From the NCBI RefSeq assembly GCF_021129305.1, contig NZ_JAJOMB010000010.1, positions 186,001-250,000 on the forward strand: a stretch of DNA of 64,000 bases, read 5' to 3'. Made by a program: the position numbers and the translations under genes. Below, piece after piece: positions 18,181-26,465 of the stretch (positions are counted from its first letter, which is position 1; every line of letters begins with the position of its first letter). Under the pieces are notes generated by a model. It searched no databases and was not told the DNA's origin. It was given only the letters and a program-made list of their open reading frames with translations. This DNA comes from Kineosporia babensis (GTDB lineage Bacteria; Actinomycetota; Actinomycetes; Actinomycetales; Kineosporiaceae).

Positions 18181-19244
18181 GAGTCACCTTCTCTAGCCAC
18201 GGCCTCGTCGGCCGCCGGCAGGGGGTCTGGTACAGGGATCAGGAGGGCGGCACCGGCGTCGAGCATCTGCTCGGCGAGTGCCCGGCCCAGGTGGTTCGCG
18301 ACCTGCTCGTCCTGGGGGTCGCCCAGCAACCGGGCGGTCGCGGTACGGCGGATGGTCTGCACGCCGTCGGGAGAACCGGCGAACGCGGTCAGCGTCAGCA
18401 CCTGGTTCTCGATGGTGGCCAGGGCGCCGACGGGGGCGGCGCACCCGGCCTCCAGGCGGGCCAGCAGCGCTCGCTCGGCGAGCACACAGGCCCGGGAGGC
18501 CCGGTCGTCGAGCAACCGCAGGGCGGCCAGCAGCGACGCGGACTCGGGGCGGCACTCCACGGCGAGTGCGCCCTGGCCGGGAGCGGGCAGCATCTGCTCC
18601 GGGCCGAAGAGGTGGGTGACCTCGTGGTGGCGGCCGATCCGGCGCAGGCCGGAGTGGGCCAGCACGACGGCGTCGAGCTCGCCGGAGGCGACCTTGCCGA
18701 TCCGGGTGCCGAGGTTGCCGCGGATCCCGGTGATCTTCAGGTCTGGGCGCAGCGCGCTGAGCTGGGCGGCCCGCCGGGGTGAGCCGGTGCCGATCACCGA
18801 GCCGGCCGGCAGCTGCGCGAAAGTCAGCCCGTTGCGGGCGATCAGCGCATCGGCCGGGTCCTCCCGCAGCGGCACGGCGGCCAGGGTCAGGCCCTCGGGC
18901 TGGGCGTTGGGCAGGTCCTTGAGCGAGTGCACGGCGAAGTCGCAGCGCCCGTCCAGAACGGCCTCGCGCAGCGCCGAGACGAACACGCCGGTGCCGCCGA
19001 GCTGGGTCAGTGGGGTGCCTGCCGCCTGGCTGATGTCGCCGCTGGTGACGATCTCGACCAGCTCGACCTGGAACCCGCGCTGCGGGCAGGCCACCGCCAG
19101 GGCCTCCAGCAGCCGGTCGGCCACCCACCGCGACTGGGTGGTGGCCAGCTCGCTGCGGCGGGTGCCCAGCCGCAGCACGATGGGCTTGTTGTCCAGCCCT
19201 TCCAGGATGCCGAACAGGTTGTCGAGCTGATGGTCGACCGTCAC
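18177..19244 (-). CDS. hemC: porphobilinogen deaminase HemC
   Basis: Hydroxymethylbilane synthase: polymerises four porphobilinogens. Visible are LRLGTRRSELATTQSRWVA near the N-terminus, the substrate-binding HSLKDLP near residue 107, and the Cys that carries the dipyrromethane cofactor in LEAGCAAPVGA near 270. At 355 residues it is slightly longer than usual (~310), with an extra ~17-residue N-terminus; an internal start near the LRLGTRRS segment is possible. The ATG overlaps the hemA stop by 4 bp. Confidence 0.96.
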   Translation of the reverse strand: MTVDHQLDNLFGILEGLDNKPIVLRLGTRRSELATTQSRWVADRLLEALAVACPQRGFQVELVEIVTSGDISQAAGTPLTQLGGTGVFVSALREAVLDGRCDFAVHSLKDLPNAQPEGLTLAAVPLREDPADALIARNGLTFAQLPAGSVIGTGSPRRAAQLSALRPDLKITGIRGNLGTRIGKVASGELDAVVLAHSGLRRIGRHHEVTHLFGPEQMLPAPGQGALAVECRPESASLLAALRLLDDRASRACVLAERALLARLEAGCAAPVGALATIENQVLTLTAFAGSPDGVQTIRRTATARLLGDPQDEQVANHLGRALAEQMLDAGAALLIPVPDPLPAADEAVAREGDS

Positions 19245-20611
19245 GATGCTCCTCCGGTACGGCCCAGCAGTGCGGAGAGGTCGGTCAGCGAGTCCTGCTC
19301 GAGCTGGACTGCGAGTTCCACCCCGGGCAGGTCACCTGCCTTCGCCGCGGGTGCCGGGCCGAGATTGAACAGCAGGCGCAGCGCTTCGGCGTAGGTGTCC
19401 CCACCCGGCGCGGCGGCCAGCTCCTTGACCCGCACGGTGGGCTGGTGGAGAAGCTTCTCCACCACCCGGTGCACGGTCTGCTCCAGTTCGGCGAAGACGT
19501 CCGGGTCCAGGCCGTCGAGGCGCCCCGAGAGCCGGTCCAGCTCCGTCTCCATCACCGAGCGGGCCATCGCCCGCAGCGCGACCACGGTCGGCGCGACCTC
19601 TTTGGCCCGCTGGTCGGCCAGGTACAGCGCGACCTCGTTCTCGACCATCGCCCGGGCCTCGGCCAGGTCCTCGCTCAGGCCCTCGGCGGTCAGCACCTGG
19701 CCCAGGTGCTCCAGGTCGAACACATGGGCCGCGTCCAGTTCGGCCACCGCGGGCTGCACGTCGCGCGGCAGGGCCAGGTCGATGTACACCTGCGCGCGGC
19801 CGTCGCGGGACTTCAGCGCCAGCTCGGCGGCGTCCTTCTCGACCAGGTAACCGGTGGCGCCGGCGCAGGCGATCACCAGGTCGGCGGCGGCCAGGGCGTC
19901 CGGCAACTGCTCGCGCGGGACCGGGGTGCCCCCGACCGATTCGGCCAGCCGGCGGGCCCGGGGCAGGGTGCGACTGCAGACCGAGATCGAGGCGACCTGG
20001 GCGCGGTACGCCGAGGCCACCGAAAGCCCGCTCATCGCACCGGCGCCGAGCACCAGCACGTTCAGCTCGCCCAGCGGGCCGAGGGCTTCGGCGGCCTTGC
20101 GCAGGCCGGCGTCCACCAGGCTCGGCGCGGCCTGGTCGAGCAGGGTCTCCGAGTGCACCCGCTTGCCCACCCGCAGCGCGTTCTGCACCAGGTGGCCGAT
20201 GGTGCGCCCGGCGGAGCCGGCGCCCTGGGCAGCGCGCAGCGCGGTGCGCACCTGGCCGAGGATCTGCTGCTCGCCCACCGCCATCGAGTCCAGGCCGCAG
20301 GTGACCTGGAACAGGTGGGCGACCGCGGCGTTCTCGTAGTGCACGTACAGGTGCTCGGTCAGTTCGGTCAGCGGCACGCCGGTGGCCTCGGCCAGCCCGG
20401 CGCCGATCTCGCCGATCCCACCGTGGAACTTGCTCACCTCGGCGTAGATCTCCAGCCGGTTGCAGGTGACCAGGGCGATCGCCTCGGCCACGTGCTCGCC
20501 CCGGCACAGGTTGGCGACCAGCTCGGCGGCCGCCTCGGTGCTCAGCGTGGTGCGTTCCAGCAGGGAGATCGGTGCGGTGCGGTGCGACAGCCCGACGATC
20601 ATGATGCTCAT
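19241..20611 (-). CDS. hemA: glutamyl-tRNA reductase HemA
   Basis: First committed enzyme of the C5 pathway: reduces glutamyl-tRNA(Glu) to glutamate-1-semialdehyde with NADPH. It has the N-terminal GLSHRTAPISLLER, the catalytic Cys in LVTCNRLEIYAE (near residue 50), the GEQQILGQVRTA segment near 115, the NADPH-binding VLVLGAGAMSGLSVA near 187 and a C-terminal helical dimerisation domain. It is 456 residues long. Its ATG overlaps the rex stop by 4 bp, placing heme synthesis directly under the rex promoter. Confidence 0.97.
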   Translation of the reverse strand: MSIMIVGLSHRTAPISLLERTTLSTEAAAELVANLCRGEHVAEAIALVTCNRLEIYAEVSKFHGGIGEIGAGLAEATGVPLTELTEHLYVHYENAAVAHLFQVTCGLDSMAVGEQQILGQVRTALRAAQGAGSAGRTIGHLVQNALRVGKRVHSETLLDQAAPSLVDAGLRKAAEALGPLGELNVLVLGAGAMSGLSVASAYRAQVASISVCSRTLPRARRLAESVGGTPVPREQLPDALAAADLVIACAGATGYLVEKDAAELALKSRDGRAQVYIDLALPRDVQPAVAELDAAHVFDLEHLGQVLTAEGLSEDLAEARAMVENEVALYLADQRAKEVAPTVVALRAMARSVMETELDRLSGRLDGLDPDVFAELEQTVHRVVEKLLHQPTVRVKELAAAPGGDTYAEALRLLFNLGPAPAAKAGDLPGVELAVQLEQDSLTDLSALLGRTGGAS

Positions 20612-21492
20612 CCGGCGGCCTCGGCTCTCGACTCCGTCAGTGCGGTTGCGGGTTTGGTTCGGGGGGTGTTGCGCGGCTCGGAGAGCGCCGCTGCTCTCGG
20701 GGCCTTGGTTCTCGGTTCTTCCCGGGGTGGCGGCCGCAGCTCGGCCCGGGGATCGGTCAGCCCGGTCAGGGCACCGCTGAGGTCCTGCGGTTCGGTCGGC
20801 ATCTCGCTGGTCAGCCGCCCGACCGCCCGGCGCTGCTCGTGGAAGGCCAGGATCTGCAGCTCGGTGGCCAGGTCGACCCGGCGCACCATCACCCCGTCGG
20901 GCACGGTCAGCACGCAGGGCGCGAAGTTCAGCACCCCGGTGACCCCGGCCTGCACCAGCTGGTCGCAGATCTCCTGCGCGGCCGGGCCCGGGGTGGCCAC
21001 CACGCCGATCTGGATCCCGTGGGTGCGGACGATCTCGCCCAGCGATTCCAGGGGACTGACCGTGAGGCCCGCCACAGTTTCCCCGACCACCCGGGGATCG
21101 GCGTCCACCAACGCGGCGACGGTGAATCCCCGGGAGGTGAATCCGCCGTAGTTCGCCAGGGCATGGCCGAGATTTCCGATTCCGACGATCACGACCTTCC
21201 AGTCCTGGGTAAGGCCGAGTTCACGCGAAATTTGGTAAATCAAGTACTGGACCTCGTAACCCACGCCCCGGGTTCCGTACGAACCGAGGTGGGAAAGGTC
21301 TTTCCGGAGCTTCGCAGAACCGACTCCGGCGGCCGAGGCAAGTTCCTCGGAGGAGACCGTCGCCACTCCGCGCTCGGCCAGAGCGGTCAGCGCCTGGAGG
21401 TAGAACGGGAGCCGGGAGACCGTTGCCTCGGGGATGCCGTCGCGGGCGGCTCGGCCGGAACGGACGAGCCGGGCGGGGCGTGGTCGGGTCAC
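20608..21492 (-). CDS. rex: redox-sensing transcriptional repressor Rex
   Basis: NADH/NAD+-sensing repressor: binds its operators when NADH is low and releases them when NADH rises. The 294-residue protein has an N-terminal winged helix (IPEATVSRLPFYLQAL, SSEELASAAGV, KLRKDLSHLGSYGTRGVGY) and a Rossmann domain with VVIVGIGNLGHALANY near residue 103. A ~70-residue Pro/Arg/Ala-rich C-terminal tail is extra and probably disordered. The GTG at 21492 follows GAAGGAG by 10 nt; the longer ORF would include the operator. It heads rex-hemA-hemC-hemD-hemB, comparable to the Streptomyces rex-hemACD operon. Confidence 0.95.
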   Translation of the reverse strand: MTRPRPARLVRSGRAARDGIPEATVSRLPFYLQALTALAERGVATVSSEELASAAGVGSAKLRKDLSHLGSYGTRGVGYEVQYLIYQISRELGLTQDWKVVIVGIGNLGHALANYGGFTSRGFTVAALVDADPRVVGETVAGLTVSPLESLGEIVRTHGIQIGVVATPGPAAQEICDQLVQAGVTGVLNFAPCVLTVPDGVMVRRVDLATELQILAFHEQRRAVGRLTSEMPTEPQDLSGALTGLTDPRAELRPPPREEPRTKAPRAAALSEPRNTPRTKPATALTESRAEAAG

Positions 21493-21595
21493 AGTCGGCC
21501 GGCTCCTTCGATGGCTTTGGTACCCCTGATAAGGGACGACTGGCGCCTTGTGACATGCGCAGTCATGCCGGTGTGTCGTTCTGCAGCCTAAGCGC

Positions 21596-21613
21596 TTGTG
21601 AACGCATGCACAA
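21596..21613. promoter_or_regulatory. Rex operator (ROP site) upstream of rex
   Basis: TTGTGAACGCATGCACAA is an inverted repeat with TTGTG/CACAA arms. Its core differs from the Streptomyces Rex consensus TGTGAACGCGTTCACA at only two or three positions. It lies 104 bp upstream of the rex GTG and 10 bp beyond the glutaredoxin-like gene stop, where a rex promoter is expected. It implies autoregulation of rex and NADH-responsive control of the heme operon. Confidence 0.85.
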
Positions 21614-21623
21614 AGTTCCCCGG

Positions 21624-21911
21624 TCATCGGTTACGACGCGAGAAGAGCCCCCTACGCCGCGTGAGCGCCGTTCGCAGTCTGTCCTCATCCACCCGCCAAT
21701 AGGTGTGCTGAGCCCCGTCCACCAGTACTACCGGGATCTGTTCCCAATAAGTCTCGGCGAGGTCCGGATGTTCCAGAATGGACAACTCCTTCCATTCTGT
21801 CCCGGTTTCGTCTGCGATCTTTTTCACGATCAACCGGGCGTCGTCGCACAAATGGCAACCGGGTTTGCCGATGAGGGTGATTCGCGGCTCATCGCCGGTA
21901 ACGTCTGACAC
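21624..21911 (-). CDS. glutaredoxin-like protein (DUF836 type)
   Basis: A 95-residue thioredoxin-fold protein with the redox motif GKPGCHLCDDA (CxxC, near residue 19). The cis-Pro is in EQIPVVLVDG near residue 60 and the C-terminus is Arg-rich. M. tuberculosis Rv0508, just upstream of hemA, is the likely counterpart. The GTG at 21911 is chosen over much longer in-frame extensions because TAATCT lies 7 nt upstream. Those extensions overlap the divergent HAD gene antisense and are spurious. Confidence 0.88.
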   Translation of the reverse strand: MSDVTGDEPRITLIGKPGCHLCDDARLIVKKIADETGTEWKELSILEHPDLAETYWEQIPVVLVDGAQHTYWRVDEDRLRTALTRRRGLFSRRNR

Positions 21912-21918
21912 GCGCCCC

Positions 21919-21924
21919 AGATTA
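21919..21924 (-). promoter_or_regulatory. -10 box of the glutaredoxin-like gene (leaderless type)
   Basis: TAATCT on the minus strand, 7 nt before the GTG. Confidence 0.5.
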
Positions 21925-22024
21925 CGGTCACCGGCGCCGCCGACCGCGCTCACGACGTCTCTGCATTCATGTCTGTTCACGTCGGTGTGGCGTTGCCCGG
22001 CCTGTACGCCGTCGGCGGCGCGCG

Positions 22025-22030
22025 TAGACT
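22025..22030 (+). promoter_or_regulatory. -10 box of the HAD phosphatase gene (leaderless type)
   Basis: TAGACT, 7 nt before the ATG at 22038. Confidence 0.5.
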
Positions 22031-22037
22031 CCCCGCC

Positions 22038-22946
22038 ATGTCGGACGCCGAGATCCGGATGGTGGAGAGCCACTCCCCGCCGGCTCGCCCGGGCGACCCG
22101 ACCGCGGCCGCCTTCTTCGACGTGGACAACACCATCGTCCGCGGGGCCTCGATCTTCCATCTCGCCAAAGGGCTCTACCACCGCGGTTTCCTCACCCCCC
22201 GCGACATCTGCCGGTTCGCCCTGCAGCAGGGCCGCTTCCTGGCCCTCGGCGAGCACCCGCACGCGCTGGCCGAGGTGCAGACCCGGGCGCTGGCCTTCAT
22301 CGCCGGACGGTCGGTGGCCGAGATGCGCACGATCGGCGAGGAGGTCTTCGAGGACATCCTGGCCAACAAGATCTGGCCGGGCACCCTGGCACTGGCCCGG
22401 ATGCACGAGGACGCCGGGCAGCGGGTCTGGCTGGTCACCGCCACCCCGATCGAGATCGCCGAGGTGATCGCCCAGCGGCTGGCCCTGACCGGAGCGCTCG
22501 GCACGATCCCCGAGCACGTCGACGGCCGCTACACCGGCCAGCTGGTCGGGGCACCGATGCACGGGGAGGCCAAGGCCGATGCGGTGGCGGCGCTGGCCCA
22601 GCGCGAAGGACTTTCGCTGCGCCGTTGCGCGGCCTACAGCGACTCCGCCAACGACATCCCCCTGCTGTCGCTGGTCGGGCACCCGGTGGCGATCAACCCT
22701 GACGGCCGCCTACGGGCCCACGCCCGGGCCAACGGCTGGCAGGTTCACGACTACCGCACCACCCGGCGGGCCGCGAAGATCGGCCTCCCTGCGGCCGGAG
22801 CAGGTGTGCTGGCCGGTTTCGCTGCCGGCGCCCTCTTGGCCAACAAGCGACAGGACAAGCTGCCCGAGCCCCCGTCCGCAGGGTGTCCGCGCCGGGCCTC
22901 CGAGCTCACCGGCACCAACGGTCAGAAGAAGACCGACCGCCGCTGA
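22038..22946 (+). CDS. HAD-IB family phosphatase (SerB1-like)
   Basis: A 302-residue haloacid-dehalogenase hydrolase, subfamily IB. It has motif I FFDVDNTIVRGAS (nucleophile Asp near residue 28), motif II LVTATP near 134, the Lys of motif III in GEAKADAV and motif IV AYSDSANDIPLL near 200. Similar proteins are called phosphoserine phosphatase-like or CicA; M. tuberculosis SerB1 (Rv0505c) is the positional counterpart. The substrate is not established. A hydrophobic segment (GLPAAGAGVLAGFAAGALLA) near the C-terminus could anchor it. Its 3' end overlaps the convergent acyltransferase gene by 25 bp. Confidence 0.9.
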   Translation: MSDAEIRMVESHSPPARPGDPTAAAFFDVDNTIVRGASIFHLAKGLYHRGFLTPRDICRFALQQGRFLALGEHPHALAEVQTRALAFIAGRSVAEMRTIGEEVFEDILANKIWPGTLALARMHEDAGQRVWLVTATPIEIAEVIAQRLALTGALGTIPEHVDGRYTGQLVGAPMHGEAKADAVAALAQREGLSLRRCAAYSDSANDIPLLSLVGHPVAINPDGRLRAHARANGWQVHDYRTTRRAAKIGLPAAGAGVLAGFAAGALLANKRQDKLPEPPSAGCPRRASELTGTNGQKKTDRR

Positions 22947-24712
22947 ACCAGCAGCGAGTACAAGGTCTGCTGGATGGTCTGCCGGATGCGGTCGGTCAGG
23001 TCGAAGACCAGGATCGGGTCCTCCGCGGCCTGCGGGCTCAGGTCTGCGGTGTGGATCGGGGCGCCGAACTCGATCAGCCACTTGCTCGGCAGGGGTACCG
23101 CGCCGAGCGGGCCCAGCAGCGGGAAGAACGGGGTGATCGGCAGGTACGGCAGTCCCAGGAGCCGCGCCAGGGAAGGCACCTTGGCGATGATCGGGTAGAT
23201 CTCCTCCGCCCCCACGATGGAACAGGGCACGATCGGCACACCGGTCCGCAGCGCCGCCGAGACGAATCCACCCCGCCCGAAGCGCTGCAGCTTGTACCGC
23301 TCGGAAAACGGCTTACCTATGCCCTTGTAGCCCTCCGGCCAGACCCCGACCAGCTCCCCCGAGGACAGCAGACGCTCCGCATCCGGGTTGGACGCCAACG
23401 TGGCACCGCCCCGACGGGCCAGTCCCGCCAAGAACGGTGTCTGGAACACCAGATCGCCGCCCAGGATGCGCAGATGCCGCTCCCGTTCCTCGCGCACCGC
23501 GACCCCTGTCATCAGCGCGTCCAGGGGAACGGTTCCCGAGTGGTTGGCCACGATCAGGGCCCCGCCCTCTGCCGGAATGTTCTCCGCGCCACGAACCTCC
23601 ACCCGGAACCAGTGCTGGTACAGGGGGCGAAGCAGGTTCAGGGGCACGGCGTCCGCGAACTCGGGATCGAACCCGAACGCGTCCACCTCGTAGTCCCCCG
23701 CCAGCCGTGAGCGCAGGAACTCGATCACCTCGAGCAGCCGGTCCGGGTTTTCCTCGCCCTCGGGCTCGGCCGCGGTAGGTCCAACTTCCAAATTTGAGAC
23801 GTTGGGGCTGGCCGCCGCGGTCGGCTCCGGCCAGCCGGTGGGCTCGGTGGTGGGGGCGCTCGCACCTTGATCTTCGTCGTCTTCTGCCGCGAGCTCGGAG
23901 TTCGGAGGCTCAGTGATGGCGGTGAGGACGGACTGGCCGATCTGCCCCGCGATCGAGAGCACCATGGAAGCGGTGGAGGACGCCGGGATCACCGAAGGCC
24001 GCGGAATGTCGGCGTCTGGCACCGCCGGGGGCGGCTCCTCCGGCGCGGTCAGCCAAGGACTCAGCCGTCGACGATTCCGCTCCGCCGCCGCCCGCGTCGC
24101 CCCGGCCCGCACCTGCTCCGCCGCCACCTCGTCCGAGGCCCCCGCCTCGTCCTTCGGCCTCCCCCGGCCGGTCGACTCGGCCGGATCTGCCCCAGCCTTG
24201 CGACCCGACTGCCCCTTCAACCCCGCCCCGGCTGATTCTGGGCGGGCAGCAGGCCCGCCCTTCCCCTTCGACCGCGCTCGGCCGTTGAACTCAGTCGCAG
24301 CACCCGAAGCGGCCCCGACCTCCGGCTCAGCGCCCACCCCCGGGCTCGCCTCGCCCTTCAGCCGCACCCGACCCTTGACCCCGGTCGCCTCTGCCTCAAC
24401 TTCCGGGCCAACCCCTGCCCCAGAACCTGCCCGTCCCTTCCTTCCAGCCTCGCCCCTCGGCCTCACCCGGCCATTGCGCCCAGCCGTCTCCTCAACCGCT
24501 TCGGTCGACCTACCCGCATCCAACTCTTGGCTGGGCTTCGGGGGCTTGGCCTTCTTCGGAGCATCGGGCTTCTTGCTCTCCTTCGAAGGCCGAGATGCCT
24601 TGGTGCCCTTGGCGCCGGAGCGATTCGGCCGGGGGCGAGCAGCGCCTTCCTGGCGGCCGGGCCCGCCGCCCCGGGGGCCACGGTCCTCCAGGTTCTCGGA
24701 AGCGTCGCTCAT
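22922..24712 (-). CDS. lysophospholipid acyltransferase-like protein with long disordered N-terminus
   Basis: A 596-residue protein whose C-terminal ~270 residues are a PlsC-type acyltransferase. The His-Asp site is in VANHSGTVPLDALM near residue 385, and the acceptor-site segment is VWPEGYKGIGKPFSERY near 455. The N-terminal ~310 residues are low-complexity, rich in Gly, Arg, Lys, Ala, Glu and Pro, with loosely repeated units such as GRVRPRGEAGRKGRAG and GRVRLKGEASPGVGAEP. The M. tuberculosis counterpart, Rv0502, is much shorter as I recall, so the extension is unusual. It is coupled to the upstream epimerase gene by a 4-bp overlap. The acyl acceptor is unknown. Confidence 0.88.
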   Translation of the reverse strand: MSDASENLEDRGPRGGGPGRQEGAARPRPNRSGAKGTKASRPSKESKKPDAPKKAKPPKPSQELDAGRSTEAVEETAGRNGRVRPRGEAGRKGRAGSGAGVGPEVEAEATGVKGRVRLKGEASPGVGAEPEVGAASGAATEFNGRARSKGKGGPAARPESAGAGLKGQSGRKAGADPAESTGRGRPKDEAGASDEVAAEQVRAGATRAAAERNRRRLSPWLTAPEEPPPAVPDADIPRPSVIPASSTASMVLSIAGQIGQSVLTAITEPPNSELAAEDDEDQGASAPTTEPTGWPEPTAAASPNVSNLEVGPTAAEPEGEENPDRLLEVIEFLRSRLAGDYEVDAFGFDPEFADAVPLNLLRPLYQHWFRVEVRGAENIPAEGGALIVANHSGTVPLDALMTGVAVREERERHLRILGGDLVFQTPFLAGLARRGGATLASNPDAERLLSSGELVGVWPEGYKGIGKPFSERYKLQRFGRGGFVSAALRTGVPIVPCSIVGAEEIYPIIAKVPSLARLLGLPYLPITPFFPLLGPLGAVPLPSKWLIEFGAPIHTADLSPQAAEDPILVFDLTDRIRQTIQQTLYSLLVQRRSVFF

Positions 24713-25773
24713 CGGGCGGCCTCAGGCCGTGGGGTGCGACGCGTCTGGGTAGCCGCTTGCGGCCTCAGCCGGCTCACCAGCTGACGCTCCAGGGCATTGA
24801 CCACCGGCGGGGAGAAGAAGCCGCGCAGTCCTCGGGTGCGGACGAAGTCCTGGAAGGCCGACCTGGTCGTGTACTTCGGGTCCAGCCCCAGGTCCTCGCG
24901 CATCCGGGTGGTGTCCAGGCAGCGGCCGAAACGTAGGTAGCGGATCTGGTCCGGGCTGAAGTCGGCCAGCCCGCCCCGGTGATAGATGCTGCCCATCAGC
25001 TCGGCCAGCTGGGGTACGACGGCGACGGTGGGTCGGCCGGCGAAGCCTGCGGCCTGGCCCAGGGTGATCACGCCGTCGCCGGCCACGTTGATCACGCCCT
25101 GGCACTCGCCCAGGGTGGCCAGGCGCAGGGCCTCGATCGCGTCATCCTCGTGCAGAAACTGCAGGCGGGGGTCGAAGCCGAGCACGGTGGGCACGACCGG
25201 CAGGGAGAAGTAGTCCGTCATCGAGGTGCGGATGCCCGGGCCGAGCACGTTGGCCAGGCGCAGGGTGGCCACCTCGACGTCGGGCCGGCGGCGGCTGAAC
25301 CCGCGCACGTACTCCTCGACCTCGGCCGAGTCCTTGCCCCAGCCGCTGCGCGGAGGGTGCTTGCCGACCAGTGCCTCGGTGAACATCGCCGGATCGCGCG
25401 GGCTGCTGCCGTAGACCGCCGAGGTGGACTTGACCACCAGCCGCCGCAGCCGGGGCGCCCGCTGGCAGGCGGCCAGCAGCTGCATGGTGCCGATGACGTT
25501 GATCTCTTTCTGCGCCGTACGGCTCCCGGCCGAGCTCGGCGTGGCAATCACGCTCATGTGCACCACGGTGTCGGCGCCGGTCTGCTCGAGGATCCGGCCG
25601 ATCATCGAGTTACGGATGTCGGCCCGGACGAACTCGGCACGGCCGATGTCGTGGGGCGGGGCGATCACGTCTACCCCGATCACCCGGTCTACCCCGGGCT
25701 GCTCGGCGATCAGGCGGGCAAAGCGACCACCGAGATACCTGGCGACGCCGGCCACCAGTACGGTCCGCCCCAT
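24709..25773 (-). CDS. NAD-dependent epimerase/dehydratase family protein
   Basis: A 354-residue extended SDR protein. The N-terminal Rossmann segment is TVLVAGVARYLGGRFARLI, a weak form of the TGxxGxxG motif, followed by VIGVDV with its acidic residue. KSTSAVYGSSPRDPA occurs near 125. A canonical YxxxK is not obvious; the equivalent region reads SGWGKDSAEVEEYVRGF. It is annotated galE2 (Rv0501) in M. tuberculosis by position, but sugar epimerase activity is unproven. The ATG at 25773 follows GGGAGG by about 8 nt. It is the first gene of a pair with the acyltransferase. Confidence 0.87.
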   Translation of the reverse strand: MGRTVLVAGVARYLGGRFARLIAEQPGVDRVIGVDVIAPPHDIGRAEFVRADIRNSMIGRILEQTGADTVVHMSVIATPSSAGSRTAQKEINVIGTMQLLAACQRAPRLRRLVVKSTSAVYGSSPRDPAMFTEALVGKHPPRSGWGKDSAEVEEYVRGFSRRRPDVEVATLRLANVLGPGIRTSMTDYFSLPVVPTVLGFDPRLQFLHEDDAIEALRLATLGECQGVINVAGDGVITLGQAAGFAGRPTVAVVPQLAELMGSIYHRGGLADFSPDQIRYLRFGRCLDTTRMREDLGLDPKYTTRSAFQDFVRTRGLRGFFSPPVVNALERQLVSRLRPQAATQTRRTPRPEAAR

Positions 25774-26195
25774 CCCGATTCCTCCCGCCCAGAACAAGTA
25801 CCAACGGACGCCGTCCAAAGGTCCGCGAGCCCGCTCACGAGTGCGCCGGCGAACGTCTACGAACCCCCACCGACCAGCCCGACCGTTGCCGAGCTGTTAC
25901 CAGCGGACCACGGCCCACCGGATCACGTCCATGCCGGGAGCGCATCTCACGGTTTTCCGGGCCCATCCATGGGCGCCCACCCCGGCAGCGAAACGCCACC
26001 ACCTACGTCCCCAGTGAGAAACTTGGTCCGCCTGCCAGCCTGACAAGCCAACGCGCTCACCGCGTGGTCAAGCCGGCCGATGTGATGCGGGCAACGTCTC
26101 CCCCGATGTCCCCACCCCCCGTAAGCCCCGCAAAGCACGCGCGGCGGCCAGTAGATACTGGCCGCCGGTGTGCGGTACTACGTCCGGATCAGGTC
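25774..26195. other. intergenic region between the epimerase gene and bS22
   Basis: About 420 bp without a convincing gene. It should carry the epimerase promoter on the minus strand and holds the bS22 terminator hairpin at 26143-26166. Short ORFs here have no ribosome site and poor codon use. Confidence 0.6.
26143..26166 (-). terminator. hairpin terminator after bS22
   Basis: GGCGGCCAGT and ACTGGCCGCC pair perfectly (10 bp) around an AGAT loop, 30 bp beyond the bS22 stop on the minus strand. Confidence 0.75.
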
Positions 26196-26294
26196 TTACT
26201 TCTTGTTGCGACGCTGGTGACGCGTCTTGCGCAGCAGCTTGCGGTGCTTCTTCTTGGCCATCCGCTTGCGACGCTTCTTGATGACGGAGCCCAC
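26196..26294 (-). CDS. 30S ribosomal protein bS22 (AURKAIP1/COX24 domain)
   Basis: A 32-residue, extremely basic protein starting with GTG: VGSVIKKRRKRMAKKKHRKL, then LRKTRHQRRNKK. It matches the actinobacterial COX24-domain mini-protein identified as bS22 in mycobacterial ribosome structures. GAGGA lies upstream. An in-frame extension exists but has no family support. M. tuberculosis Rv0500B occupies the same place next to the small HTH gene. Automated annotation often misses it because of its size. Confidence 0.92.
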   Translation of the reverse strand: MGSVIKKRRKRMAKKKHRKLLRKTRHQRRNKK

Positions 26295-26465
26295 GGGTCC
26301 TCGCAGTTCGTTGATCGGGTCGCCCGCGACACCTGCGCGGGATCGAGGTTCTCGCGGCGCGGGGATGCCCGCACCAGCATTACCTGGTCCCCAGGGTAGC
26401 GCCTCGTACACGGTGCACCCGGTCTCACCTCTGCAACGCGGTCCCTAGAGAGCCGTCGAAGCACC

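Noticed and set aside
16717-19230. 837-codon open frame on the plus strand
   Set aside because: Antisense to hemD and hemC, which have full domain support; no ribosome site.
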